Assembly (NCBI GenBank): GCA_910584685.1
Contig: CAJUAO010000001.1
Coordinates: 131,127 to 195,126 of the forward strand
Source: an uncultured Lachnospiraceae bacterium
GTDB lineage: Bacteria; Bacillota; Clostridia; Lachnospirales; Lachnospiraceae
DNA length: 64,000 nt
Direction: 5' to 3'
Positions within the stretch are counted from its first letter, which is position 1. Every line of letters begins with the position of its first letter. Shown one piece after another: positions 1 through 7,717 of the stretch. A model generated the notes under the pieces. The model searched no databases, had not been told where the DNA came from, and was given only the letters and a program-made list of their open reading frames with translations. The translations under genes and the position numbers were made by a program.

Positions 1-54
1 TTCAATTATTTCGGCAGGCAGCTCAAGCAGACGATACAATTCATATATTTCCAT
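1..54 (-). CDS. Partial CDS, unidentified (5' end only)
   Basis: Only the first 18 codons lie in the window. They read MEIYELYRLLELPAEIIE from an ATG preceded by AAAGGA about seven bases upstream. The gene starts 33 bp after the hisI stop on the same strand, so it is probably the next gene of the his transcript. The visible peptide is too short to assign a family or function. Confidence 0.6.
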   Translation of the reverse strand, partial: MEIYELYRLLELPAEIIE

Positions 55-87
55 TTATGTTTCCTTTATAAAAAATCATATATTTTA

Positions 88-423
88 TTAAAATTTTTTA
101 ATTTTATTAAAAAAGCAGCTTCTGCTTCCTGTATGACATGCGGCTCCTGCCTGCTCCACCCTTGCAAGAATAGTATCTAAATCGCAGTCGGCGTAAAGCT
201 CCTTTACATATTGAAAATGACCTGATGTCAGCCCCTTCTCCCAAAGCTCATTTCTGCTTCTGCTGTAATAGGTCATTCTGCCTGTCTCAAGAGTATGGTT
301 ATAAGCCTCCTCATTCATATAAGCAACCATAAGAACCTGATTATTTTCCCAATCCTGAACTACTACAGGAACAAGACCGTCGCTGTTTTTCTTTAGCTCA
401 TCAAATTTATATTCTGCCTCCAT
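88..423 (-). CDS. hisI: Phosphoribosyl-AMP cyclohydrolase HisI (no HisE domain)
   Basis: HisI hydrolyses the adenine ring of phosphoribosyl-AMP, an early step of histidine synthesis. The 111-residue protein shows the family core: the VQDWENNQVLMVAYMNEEA stretch, the WEKGLTSGH motif, the DCDLDT acidic metal site and the C-terminal AACHTGSRSCF cysteine motif. It ends after the cyclohydrolase domain, so HisE must be encoded elsewhere. Two in-frame ATGs exist 15 bp apart because the sequence ATGGAGGCAGAATAT is duplicated. I chose the downstream ATG because the first copy supplies GGAGG eight bases before it, while the upstream ATG (438) has no clear ribosome site. It follows hisB by 12-29 bp in the his operon. 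Confidence 0.95.
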   Translation of the reverse strand: MEAEYKFDELKKNSDGLVPVVVQDWENNQVLMVAYMNEEAYNHTLETGRMTYYSRSRNELWEKGLTSGHFQYVKELYADCDLDTILARVEQAGAACHTGSRSCFFNKIKKF

Positions 424-452
424 ATATTCTGCCTCCATATATTTCTGTTTCT

Positions 453-1040
453 TTAAAGCATTCCCTTTGTGGAAAGCACGGATTCTATTCTGTCATCAGT
501 CTGCGTGGCCATATCAAGAGCCTTTGCAAAGCTTTTAAAGGCGCATTCAATAATATGATGGTCATTTTCTCCCGACATCATTTTAAGGTGGAGATTCATT
601 GCGGCAGAATACGATACGGCATAGAAAAACTCCCTGCACATTGCAGTTTCAAAGCTGCCGCAGGCAGGTGTGGAAAATTTCAGGTCATATACAAAATATG
701 GCCTGCCGCAAAGGTCCAAGGCGCAGAGTATAAGGGCTTCATCCATGGGAATTATGGCAGAGCCGTACCTTTTTATGGATTTTTTATCACCTGCAGCCTC
801 CCTTACAGCCTGCCCCAGAACTATTCCAACATCCTCTATTAAATGGTGGCAGTCCACATGCAAATCACCCTTTGCCTGTATGTTAAGGTCAAAAAGACCA
901 TGCCTTGCAAAATTGTTCAGCATATGGTCAAAAAAACCAATGCCTGTATTTATTTCCGCCTTTCCTGTTCCGTCAAGATTAAACCTGACTTCGATGGAGG
1001 TTTCATTCGTTTCACGTTTTATGGAAGCTACCCTGCTCAT
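453..1040 (-). CDS. hisB: Imidazoleglycerol-phosphate dehydratase HisB
   Basis: HisB dehydrates imidazole glycerol phosphate to imidazole acetol phosphate. The 195-residue protein is the monofunctional bacterial type, without the phosphatase domain of enterobacterial HisB. Both metal-binding repeats are present: HHLIED at residues 65-70 and HHIIE at 161-165, with the GFFDHML motif near residue 35. The ATG has AGAGG nine bases upstream. The start lies three bases from the hisD stop, which suggests translational coupling. Nothing is missing compared with the family. Confidence 0.97.
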   Translation of the reverse strand: MSRVASIKRETNETSIEVRFNLDGTGKAEINTGIGFFDHMLNNFARHGLFDLNIQAKGDLHVDCHHLIEDVGIVLGQAVREAAGDKKSIKRYGSAIIPMDEALILCALDLCGRPYFVYDLKFSTPACGSFETAMCREFFYAVSYSAAMNLHLKMMSGENDHHIIECAFKSFAKALDMATQTDDRIESVLSTKGML

Positions 1041-1043
1041 AAT

Positions 1044-2354
1044 TTATACCTCTTTCTTTTTTATATTTTCAAAACGCACCTTTATGGAATTTGCATGAGC
1101 CGTAAGCCTCTCTGACTCTGCAAACTTGATAATATCGCCGCTTACAGGCTCTAACGCCTCCCTTGAGTAAGAAATAATGCTTGATTTCTTTATAAAATCA
1201 TCAACCCCAAGAGGAGAGAAAAATTTTGCCGTTCCGTTTGTAGGAAGAACATGATTTGGTCCTGCAAAGTAATCGCCGAGAGGCTCTGAGCTGTATTCGC
1301 CAAGGAAGATTGCCCCTGCGTTTTTTATTCTTGTCATAGTGTCAAAAGGATTTTTTGTAACTATTTCAAGGTGCTCTGAGGCTATGTCGTTAGCAGTGTC
1401 TATCGCCTCCTCCATATTCTGCGCAACAAGTATATATCCGTAATTTTCAAGGGATTTTTCAAGAATATCCTTTCTTGAAAGCTGCTTTACAAACGCATCT
1501 GCCTCATCTGAAACCTTTTTTGCAAGCTCCATGCTGGTAGTAACCAGAATAGCCGACGCCAGCTCGTCATGCTCTGCCTGTGAAAGAAGGTCAGCCGCCA
1601 CATATCTTGGATTAGCCGTCTCGTCTGCAAGCACAAGTATTTCGCTTGGCCCTGCTATGGAATCAATGCTTACAAAGCCAAATACAGCCTTTTTTGCAAG
1701 AGCAACAAAAATATTTCCCGGACCTACTATCTTATCAACCTTCGGTACAGACTCTGTTCCAAAGGCAAGCGCGGCTATAGCCTGAGCTCCCCCTGCCTTA
1801 TATATGGTTTTAACTCCTCCGATAGCGGCTGCCACAAGTGTTCCCGGATTAACCTTTCCGTCCTTTCCCGGAGGGGTAACCATAACGATTTCCTCAACTC
1901 CCGCGCATTTTGCAGGAATTACATTCATAAGAACAGATGACGGATAAGCTGCCTTTCCTCCCGGAACATATACTCCAACCTTAGATAGAGGAGTTACCTT
2001 CTGTCCAAGAATTGTACCGTCAGGCTTTGAATCAAACCAGCTATACCGCTTCTGCTTCATGTGGTATTCCTCTATATTGGCTGCCGCTCTTTTCATTATT
2101 TCCACCAGCTCGTCAGATACTAAGGAAAAGGCTTCGTTTATTTCTTCCTGTGTTACCTGTAAGGTATCCTTTGTAATCTCTGTTTTATCAAACCGTAAGG
2201 TATAATCAAATAAAGCCTTGTCTCCCTCCTTCCTTACGGTATTTACGATTTCATTTACGGTATCTGCATAGGAATCGTAATTATTAGGACTTCTCTTAAG
2301 TAAGTCATTTAAAATGTTGTTTTTTGTCTGTTGTGTTAATTCTACTATTCTCAT
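1044..2354 (-). CDS. hisD: Histidinol dehydrogenase HisD
   Basis: HisD carries out the last two steps of histidine synthesis, oxidising histidinol to histidine with NAD and zinc. At 436 residues it has normal length. Visible family motifs are VPGGKAAYPSSVLMN, the KIVGPGNIFVALAKK stretch, GPSEILVLADE, the LLSQAEHD zinc region and GPNHVLPTNGTA. An in-frame GTG lies three codons upstream at 2363. It sits only two bases from the AAGGA ribosome site, so I prefer the ATG, although its 11-base spacing is long. It follows hisG by about 80 bp. Confidence 0.97.
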   Translation of the reverse strand: MRIVELTQQTKNNILNDLLKRSPNNYDSYADTVNEIVNTVRKEGDKALFDYTLRFDKTEITKDTLQVTQEEINEAFSLVSDELVEIMKRAAANIEEYHMKQKRYSWFDSKPDGTILGQKVTPLSKVGVYVPGGKAAYPSSVLMNVIPAKCAGVEEIVMVTPPGKDGKVNPGTLVAAAIGGVKTIYKAGGAQAIAALAFGTESVPKVDKIVGPGNIFVALAKKAVFGFVSIDSIAGPSEILVLADETANPRYVAADLLSQAEHDELASAILVTTSMELAKKVSDEADAFVKQLSRKDILEKSLENYGYILVAQNMEEAIDTANDIASEHLEIVTKNPFDTMTRIKNAGAIFLGEYSSEPLGDYFAGPNHVLPTNGTAKFFSPLGVDDFIKKSSIISYSREALEPVSGDIIKFAESERLTAHANSIKVRFENIKKKEV

Positions 2355-2436
2355 ATATTTCACTGTCCTTTTTATATTTAATTTTTTAACTTAATAAAAA
2401 CTATAATGGAGAAATATGGTTTTTATAAGCCGTATC

Positions 2437-3081
2437 TTAATTTCCTTTAATAACTCCCTTTAAATCATTTATCAGCTTCATAATACGTTCATTTTCCATT
2501 TTCATTGATACGGGATTTACTACCATTCGCGCCGACAAAGGAACAATTTCCTCCAGCACGTCAAGACCGTTCTCCCGAAGGGTGCTTCCTGTTTCAACTA
2601 TGTCCACTATTACCTCTGATAAACCTACTATAGGGGCAAGCTCCACAGAGCCGTTTAGCTTTATAATCTCTACAGTCTGATGCTTTTTATTGTAAAAATA
2701 ATTCTTTGCAATATTTGGATATTTGCTGGCAACCCTTATATACTCATGGTGCTTTAAAAGCTCCTCTGCGGAACTTGGCCCGCATACGCACATGCGGCAT
2801 TTCCCCATGTTCAAATCAAGTACCTCAAGTATATTCCTGTTTTCCTCCAATATAGTGTCCTTTCCCACAACGCCTATGTCTGCAACGCCATACTCTACAT
2901 ATGTAGGAACGTCTCCCGCCTTTGAAAGGAAAAACTTTAGCTTAAGCTCCTCGTTTGTAAATATAAGCTTTCTTGTGTCCTTATCCTTCATCTCCTCGCA
3001 GGTAATGCCAAGGCTTTCAAGCATCTCCATGGTCTTTCTGGCAAGCCGCCCCTTGGCAAGGGCTATAGTTAAATATCTCAT
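2437..3081 (-). CDS. hisG: ATP phosphoribosyltransferase catalytic subunit HisG (short form)
   Basis: HisG condenses ATP with PRPP in the committed step of histidine synthesis. This 214-residue protein is the short form, lacking the C-terminal regulatory ACT-like domain, and therefore needs HisZ, which is encoded just upstream. Family motifs include LTIALAKGRL at the N-terminus, VADIGVVGKDT and the PRPP-loop-like region DIVETGSTLRENGL. I start at the ATG preceded by AAGAGG at seven bases; a longer reading begins at a TTG (3099) that contains the ribosome site and overlaps hisZ. With the ATG start, the genes are separated by about 14 bp. Confidence 0.96.
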   Translation of the reverse strand: MRYLTIALAKGRLARKTMEMLESLGITCEEMKDKDTRKLIFTNEELKLKFFLSKAGDVPTYVEYGVADIGVVGKDTILEENRNILEVLDLNMGKCRMCVCGPSSAEELLKHHEYIRVASKYPNIAKNYFYNKKHQTVEIIKLNGSVELAPIVGLSEVIVDIVETGSTLRENGLDVLEEIVPLSARMVVNPVSMKMENERIMKLINDLKGVIKGN

Positions 3082-3095
3082 TATTTTTCCTCTTT

Positions 3096-4307
3096 TCAAA
3101 CAATTATTTCCTGTATATTAATACCCTCATCAAAATATATAATTTTCTTAATGCCTTTGCCCGCTGAAAACCTTTTATATTCCTCCATGCTTCTTAACGG
3201 ATAGCGTCTGACAGTCGTTACAGCTATATCCTTATTTCTAAGCTCACAGGCCTTCTTTAATGCCTCCTGTCTGCGCTCCTCCTCATATAGGATAAGAGCT
3301 TTTTCACAATTAAGCTCAATATTAATATTTTGTCTTTCCATCGCTATAAGAAGCTGGTCAAGATTTATGGCAAAGCCCATTGCCTGTGTGTCCATGCCAA
3401 AAAGCTTTAACAGATGGTCGTACCTTCCCCCTGTTACCACTGCGTCCCCTGTGCCGTAGGTATATCCCTTAAAGGTAATTCCTGTATAATATTCGTGATT
3501 GCTTACATTGGCAAGGTCAAAGGAAATATATTTTTCATAGCCGTAAACTGCAAGCATGTCATAAACCTTTTCAAGACGTTCAAAAGCCTTTAGCATAAGA
3601 GGATTGTCAGTCATTTCCCCGGCTTCCTTTATTATATCTATGGAGCCGGAATAGCTGCACAGCTTTGATATAAGCAGCTTTGCAGCCTCGTTTGTATTAT
3701 TGTCATTAAGGAAGGCCTCCACACCAAAGAAGTTTTTATTTTCCAGAAGCTCCTTAAACTCCTCCGCCCTTTCCTCATTAAGGCCGGCTACCTCTATCAT
3801 TCCTGATATAATGCCTGCGTGGCCTATCTCTATCTGAAATTCGGATAAGCCGCATTTTAAAAGAGCGTTTATCACCAGAGCTATAGCCTCCACATCTGCA
3901 TCAGAACGGTTGTCCCCTATAAGCTCCGCTCCTGTCTGTGTAATTTCCTTAAGCTTTCCCTGATGCTCCGCATTGTTTACAAAGGTATTGCCCATGTAGC
4001 AAAACCTTATAGGCATATCCTCACGTGTAAAATATTTTGCTACGGCTCTTGCTATGGACGGCGTAACGTCAGGTCTTAAAACAAGGGTATTTCCCTCTCT
4101 GTCAAAGAATTTGTACATATTCTTTGACGGAGTGCTGCCCTTATCCTTTCCAAACACATCAAAAAATTCAAAGGACGGCGTCTGTATGTCGCTGTAGCCG
4201 TACAGCTTCATAACCTTATGAATCTGCTCCTGAAGATACAGCTTGTTTTCACATTCCTTATTATAAATATCCCTTACCCCTTCCGGGGTATGTAATAACA
4301 TCTTCAT
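3096..4307 (-). CDS. hisZ: ATP phosphoribosyltransferase regulatory subunit HisZ
   Basis: HisZ is a paralogue of histidyl-tRNA synthetase that lacks aminoacylation activity and forms a complex with short HisG. The 403-residue protein opens with LLHTPEGVRDIY, contains the class II synthetase-like DVFGKDKG and LRPDVTPSIARAV motifs, and keeps GGRYDHLLKLFG near residue 300. Short length, first position in a his operon and the neighbouring short hisG argue for HisZ rather than HisS. A second ATG lies two codons downstream at 4301 and could be the true start. It is the first gene after the consensus promoter near 4.4 kb. Confidence 0.95.
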   Translation of the reverse strand: MKMLLHTPEGVRDIYNKECENKLYLQEQIHKVMKLYGYSDIQTPSFEFFDVFGKDKGSTPSKNMYKFFDREGNTLVLRPDVTPSIARAVAKYFTREDMPIRFCYMGNTFVNNAEHQGKLKEITQTGAELIGDNRSDADVEAIALVINALLKCGLSEFQIEIGHAGIISGMIEVAGLNEERAEEFKELLENKNFFGVEAFLNDNNTNEAAKLLISKLCSYSGSIDIIKEAGEMTDNPLMLKAFERLEKVYDMLAVYGYEKYISFDLANVSNHEYYTGITFKGYTYGTGDAVVTGGRYDHLLKLFGMDTQAMGFAINLDQLLIAMERQNINIELNCEKALILYEEERRQEALKKACELRNKDIAVTTVRRYPLRSMEEYKRFSAGKGIKKIIYFDEGINIQEIIV

Positions 4308-4337
4308 ATTTTAACTGCCTTTCTCTCGCTCATAAAT

Positions 4338-4380
4338 GATAATTATCCCTTTACGCAAAACACTTTAATGCGATAAAGTG
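4338..4380 (-). promoter_or_regulatory. his operon leader with two small inverted repeats
   Basis: Between the predicted transcription start near 4396 and hisZ lie a palindrome GATAATTATC and a seven-base-pair hairpin, CACTTTA and TAAAGTG around a six-base loop. They could be a repressor site or an mRNA hairpin. No T-box and no terminator-like U-run is visible. Function is inferred only from position. Confidence 0.35.
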
Positions 4381-4402
4381 ATAATGAATTACCATATGAC
4401 AC

Positions 4403-4431
4403 ATTATAATTGATTAAGATAAATATGTCAA
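4403..4431 (-). promoter_or_regulatory. Consensus vegetative promoter of the his operon
   Basis: On the minus strand the sequence is TTGACA (4426-4431), 17 bases, then TATAAT (4403-4408), a perfect match to the primary sigma factor consensus. The -35 hexamer overlaps the TGA stop codon of recU. Transcription should start near 4396, about 90 bases upstream of hisZ. Confidence 0.9.
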
Positions 4432-4967
4432 TCTATATTTTCCCTTGACAGTAAATCCATCTGGAGGGTTTCCAAAAAATGAAGGGGAACTCCGCTGTGG
4501 CTTCTTATCCGGTAGCTTTTGTCTATTTCCTCCAGACGGAAGCTTTTTCTGCCTCCCCTCTTTGCTCTTTCAAAAAATTCCTTAAGCCTTTTAAAGGGAA
4601 GATAATAGCCTTCGTTTAAATGGCTGTAATACAGCAATATAAATGATATTCCCTTCTGCTTTTCAAATTCCTCCATAAATGTGAACTGGTGGTCATGGAT
4701 ATTCTGCATTGAAAAGGTATCAGCGGCGCATTCCTTTGCGTCAAAGCACACAGGTATTCCCTGGACAACGCCAATATAGTCAACAGTACTTTTACTGTCA
4801 AAATATGCAAGGGTAATCTGCTTGTCCCCATTCATTTTCACCGGCTTTATTGGAGTCGGTATTTTTTGAATAAGGGCAATTCCGCTTTCTCTGTATTTTT
4901 CTATGGAAAGATTTATAAAATCCTCAAGTGTGGAGCCTCTAAGTCCCCTTGTATTCCATGTGGACAT
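4428..4967 (-). CDS. recU: Holliday junction resolvase RecU
   Basis: RecU is the Firmicute Holliday junction endonuclease that cleaves recombination intermediates, working with RuvAB (encoded at 31.6-33.2 kb). The 179-residue protein has the N-terminal NTRGLRGSTLEDFIN motif, the nuclease core STVDYIGVVQGIPVCFDAKE, in which D, D and the E/K pair match the PD-(D/E)XK-type active site, and the following HQFTFMEEFEKQKGISFILL segment. Length is typical. It lies 16 bp after the pseudouridine synthase gene and is probably cotranscribed with it. Its stop codon overlaps the his promoter. Confidence 0.93.
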   Translation of the reverse strand: MSTWNTRGLRGSTLEDFINLSIEKYRESGIALIQKIPTPIKPVKMNGDKQITLAYFDSKSTVDYIGVVQGIPVCFDAKECAADTFSMQNIHDHQFTFMEEFEKQKGISFILLYYSHLNEGYYLPFKRLKEFFERAKRGGRKSFRLEEIDKSYRIRSHSGVPLHFLETLQMDLLSRENID

Positions 4968-4983
4968 AATTCACTTACCTTTC

Positions 4984-6039
4984 TTAGTCTTTAAAAAATC
5001 TTTTAAATATATCCGTCTCCGGAGCCTTAAAGGTCTGTCCGTTAAGGTAAGACAAGCCTCCCTTAACATTGTTAAAGCTTAGCTCATAGGCGTGAAGAAG
5101 CTGGCATTTTACACCGTATGCCTCCTTAAAAAAGCTGTTTTCCACAGGATTTCCGTACTTTACGTCTCCAAGTATAGGATAGCCTATGCTTGAAAGATGA
5201 GCCCTTATCTGATGGGTTTTTCCTGTAATAAGCTTTACGCGGAGAATTGTATATTTATGCTCCTTTACCTCCCCGCAGCCTATAGGCTTATATTCAGTCT
5301 CAATATATTGAAAATCAGGCGTAATCTCATTTATTTCATTTTTAAGCTTGTTTTTTGTGCATATATTTATATTTAAATTTTTAACTACGGCTTCACTTAT
5401 ATCTTCGGCTTCCTTAATTGTAACCTTATTTGTTTTTTCATCTTTTTTTAAGCAGCCTTTTATTTTAGAGCCTGTCTTAACCTCTCCCGCTACGACTGCC
5501 AGATAATACTTATCAAGACAACGCTCCTTAAAAAGCCTGCTAAGCTCCTGAAGTCCCATAAGGGATACGCCGCAGGCAATAATTCCTGACGTATTCCTGT
5601 CAAGACGGTTGCACACGGAGGGTTTAAAGGTTTTTAGCTGCTGTTTCGTAAGCCTTCCCCTTCTGAGAAGATAGTCTGTTATATATTCATTGATTGACGT
5701 ATCACAGGGCTTAGCCTTCTGTGACAGTATTCCTGATTTTTTATTTATAAAAAGCACATTGTCATCCTCATATATAATATCGCCTGTAATATCATAAACG
5801 GAGCTTGTATGTACAGTATTGCCGGAAAACTTATCCACTGTTTCATCACTTAAAAAAAGCTTTACATTGTCGCCCACAGACAGCTTTTCCGAGCCATCCG
5901 CCTTTTTTTCATTTAATGTGATATTTTTCTTTCTCAGCATCTTATATAAAAATGAGGCAGGCGCCTTGTCCAGGTACTTTTTTAAATACTTGTCAAAACG
6001 CTGGCCTGCTTCGTTTTCTGTTATTATTAGTTCCCGCAT
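4984..6039 (-). CDS. RluC/RluD-family 23S rRNA pseudouridine synthase
   Basis: This enzyme isomerises specific uridines in rRNA. The 351-residue protein has an N-terminal S4 RNA-binding domain (about residues 12-75), then the catalytic domain with the VCNRLDRNTSGII motif, whose aspartate is the nucleophile. The C-terminal GKTHQIRAHL motif is also present. The histidine often found before RLD is asparagine here, a tolerated variation. The exact target uridines cannot be told from sequence. It heads a two-gene unit with recU and is preceded by a good promoter at 6.1 kb. Confidence 0.9.
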   Translation of the reverse strand: MRELIITENEAGQRFDKYLKKYLDKAPASFLYKMLRKKNITLNEKKADGSEKLSVGDNVKLFLSDETVDKFSGNTVHTSSVYDITGDIIYEDDNVLFINKKSGILSQKAKPCDTSINEYITDYLLRRGRLTKQQLKTFKPSVCNRLDRNTSGIIACGVSLMGLQELSRLFKERCLDKYYLAVVAGEVKTGSKIKGCLKKDEKTNKVTIKEAEDISEAVVKNLNINICTKNKLKNEINEITPDFQYIETEYKPIGCGEVKEHKYTILRVKLITGKTHQIRAHLSSIGYPILGDVKYGNPVENSFFKEAYGVKCQLLHAYELSFNNVKGGLSYLNGQTFKAPETDIFKRFFKD

Positions 6040-6102
6040 AATTCTCTATGCCTTTCGTTTATTTGCTGTTGTTTTTATTTATAATAGTATTCAGCTTAGA
6101 TT

Positions 6103-6131
6103 ATTATATAAAATAATAAATTAATATGCAA
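6103..6131 (-). promoter_or_regulatory. Promoter of the pseudouridine synthase-recU unit
   Basis: The minus strand reads TTGCAT (6126-6131), a 17-base spacer and TATAAT (6103-6108). The predicted start is about 60 bases upstream of the coding start. Confidence 0.75.
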
Positions 6132-6299
6132 ATATTATTTATTGCTTCTTCTTTTTATTTTGTTTTTCATATTCAGTGCTGATGATGAATTTTGTAGGGC
6201 TGTTTAACTTTGTGGAAGTTTACTTAAAATGTGGTGTTAAATGGTAATTTGTACGCTTGAAAAAGAAAGTTCCTCACATGAAGTCCGGGGCATAAAAAT

Positions 6300-6600
6300 A
6301 AATGGAGTATAAGACCTTAGAGCGGTATCAGGGACAGGGTGGGGCAGAGAGTATATATATTTTTTAAAGCTTCGAAAAGAGTAAGAAATTCTATCAACAA
6401 AATACCGCCATCTTCTAAGCTGCGAGCGTAACTCGCAAGGGGCTAAAAAGCAGCCCCTTACTCAGACAGACGCTCTACGCTAAGAAGCTGACGGTATTCT
6501 GTTGATGAATTTCTAACACTTTTCTCAATGCTTTAAAAAATATATATACTCTCTGCCCCACCCTGTCCCTGATACCGCTCTAAGGTCTTATACTCCATTT
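6300..6600. repeat. Large palindrome 1 (perfect 71-bp arms)
   Basis: Bases 6300-6370 and 6530-6600 are perfectly complementary over 71 bp. Imperfect pairing continues outward to about 6254 and 6640 (GGGGCATAA against TTATGCCCC). The core (6371-6529) forms further helices, ending in an eight-base-pair stem, AAGGGGCT and AGCCCCTT, around a short A-rich loop. As DNA it could extrude a cruciform; as RNA it would be a very long hairpin. Confidence 0.9.
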
Positions 6601-6668
6601 ACTCTTATGCCCCTCATTGGGAGAAAGTACTTTTCACATATTAATTCGTATAAACAATTCAAGTGGAT

Positions 6669-6760
6669 GGCGTATCAATAAAAATACAACATTCAGTATT
6701 AGATAGATATAAATTTGCTGGTACTCACTATAATTATACGCCTGCATTCTGCAAATTTAT
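6669..6760. repeat. Interleaved inverted repeats in the spacer between the two palindromes
   Basis: GGCGTAT (6669-6675) can pair with ATACGCC (6736-6742), and ATAAATTTGC (6709-6718) with GCAAATTTAT (6751-6760). The order A-B-A'-B' is that of a pseudoknot. The pairs are short and AT-rich, so this could be chance. Confidence 0.35.
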
Positions 6761-6809
6761 AACACTAAAATAAACACAAGTTTTCTTTCCCCTTACAGTA
6801 TATAAATGA

Positions 6810-7115
6810 GGGTATGTCCCATTAACAGGCTTTAAGCGGCGTAACGGGCTGGAGCAGACAGCTGAATATAATTTTTTAAAGCATTGAGGAACAGGGTTAG
6901 AAATTCATCAAGGGAATACCGTCAGCTTCTTAGCGTAGGGTGTCTGTCTGAGGAAAGGGCTGCTTTTTAGCCCTTTCCGAGTTACACCCGAAGCTTAGGA
7001 GGTGGCGGTATTTCCTTGATAGAATTTCTTCCCTGTTTCGAAGCTTTAAAAAATTATATTCAGCTGTCTGCTCCAGCCCGTTCCGCCGCTTAAAGCCTGT
7101 TAATGGGACATACCC
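6810..7115. repeat. Large palindrome 2 (73-bp arms, one mismatch)
   Basis: Bases 6810-6882 and 7043-7115 are complementary at 72 of 73 positions. The arm sequence is unrelated to that of palindrome 1 except for the inner TTTTTTAAAGC, but the core (6883-7042) is clearly homologous to the reverse complement of core 1. The central stem is GAAAGGGCT and AGCCCTTTC around a GCTTTTT-type loop. Confidence 0.9.
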
Positions 7116-7177
7116 GGACTACATGCGAGGGAAAAATATTTTCAAGCGTACAAATTACCATTTGCTTAATATCTTTA

Positions 7178-7681
7178 CTAAATATTTCTTCCATAATACT
7201 CAACATCAATAATAGTTCCATCCGGATATTGCTCAGTTGCTGATTTAATATATTCAGTAAATCCATAATGCTTATAAATTTTTTTGTTTTTTTCTTCATT
7301 AGGCTCTACTCCTAATGTAACCTTCGTGTATCCTTTTTCTTTCAAATCATTTAGGACAAACTTAAATAATATTCCAAAATATCCGTTTCCCTGATATTCC
7401 GGAATTGTTCTAAAAGCAGATAAATAAGCAGTATTTTTCCCAACTAATCCATTACTATTTTGAACTATTTCAGCGTTTATTAATGCTGATGCTTCGCATA
7501 TGATTTTTCCGTTAAGGACGCCATAATACGGAATTGTATTGCCCTTCATAAAATTTTCTATTGCCTTTGCTTTCCATATAATCCAGTTGCTTTTGTCTTC
7601 CTTATGTTGTTCTATTTCATAATCCCATTTTATATTCATTTCTTCTAAAGTTGGAATTTTACATATAAATTTATATTTCAT
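7178..7681 (-). CDS. GNAT-family N-acetyltransferase
   Basis: The 167-residue protein has the GNAT fold signature: beta-strand region LSAFRTIPEYQGNGYFGILFKFVL, where EYQGNGYFG matches the acetyl-CoA-binding R/Q-x-x-G-x-G/A loop, followed by KVTLGVEPNEEKNKKIYKHYGF, the usual alpha4-beta7 region. The substrate cannot be told. AAGGAAG lies nine bases before the ATG. It is 36 bp downstream of an aminoglycoside nucleotidyltransferase-like gene on the same strand and ends 14 bp before the palindromic element. This pair could have arrived together by transfer; base composition looks more AT-rich than the neighbours, which is an impression and not a measurement. Confidence 0.85.
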   Translation of the reverse strand: MKYKFICKIPTLEEMNIKWDYEIEQHKEDKSNWIIWKAKAIENFMKGNTIPYYGVLNGKIICEASALINAEIVQNSNGLVGKNTAYLSAFRTIPEYQGNGYFGILFKFVLNDLKEKGYTKVTLGVEPNEEKNKKIYKHYGFTEYIKSATEQYPDGTIIDVEYYGRNI

Positions 7682-7717
7682 ATTTTAAACTTCCTTTTAA
7701 ATTAAACCGGAATTTAT

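Larger units (their letters stand above)
6239..7163. mobile_element. 925-bp composite palindromic element with 25-bp terminal inverted repeats
   Basis: This non-coding stretch fills almost the whole gap from 6040 to 7177. Its ends are a perfect 25-bp inverted repeat (6239-6263 against 7139-7163), and similarity continues inward (both contain AGTCCGGG). Each half contains one large palindrome of about 300-380 bp, and the two palindromes are homologous to each other in inverted orientation. No open reading frame of useful length is seen and no transposase is encoded, so if mobile it would be non-autonomous. No target duplication is visible. The right end lies 14 bp beyond the stop codon of the GNAT gene. 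I do not recognise the family. Confidence 0.6.

Noticed and set aside
6040..7177. Group II intron, retron or IS element
   Set aside because: No reverse transcriptase or transposase frame exists, and domain V-like or msr/msd-like features are not seen; the structure is a pair of long palindromes.
7090..7299. Short minus-strand frame at the palindrome edge
   Set aside because: It overlaps the end of the GNAT gene in another frame, is lysine/isoleucine-rich and has no ribosome site.
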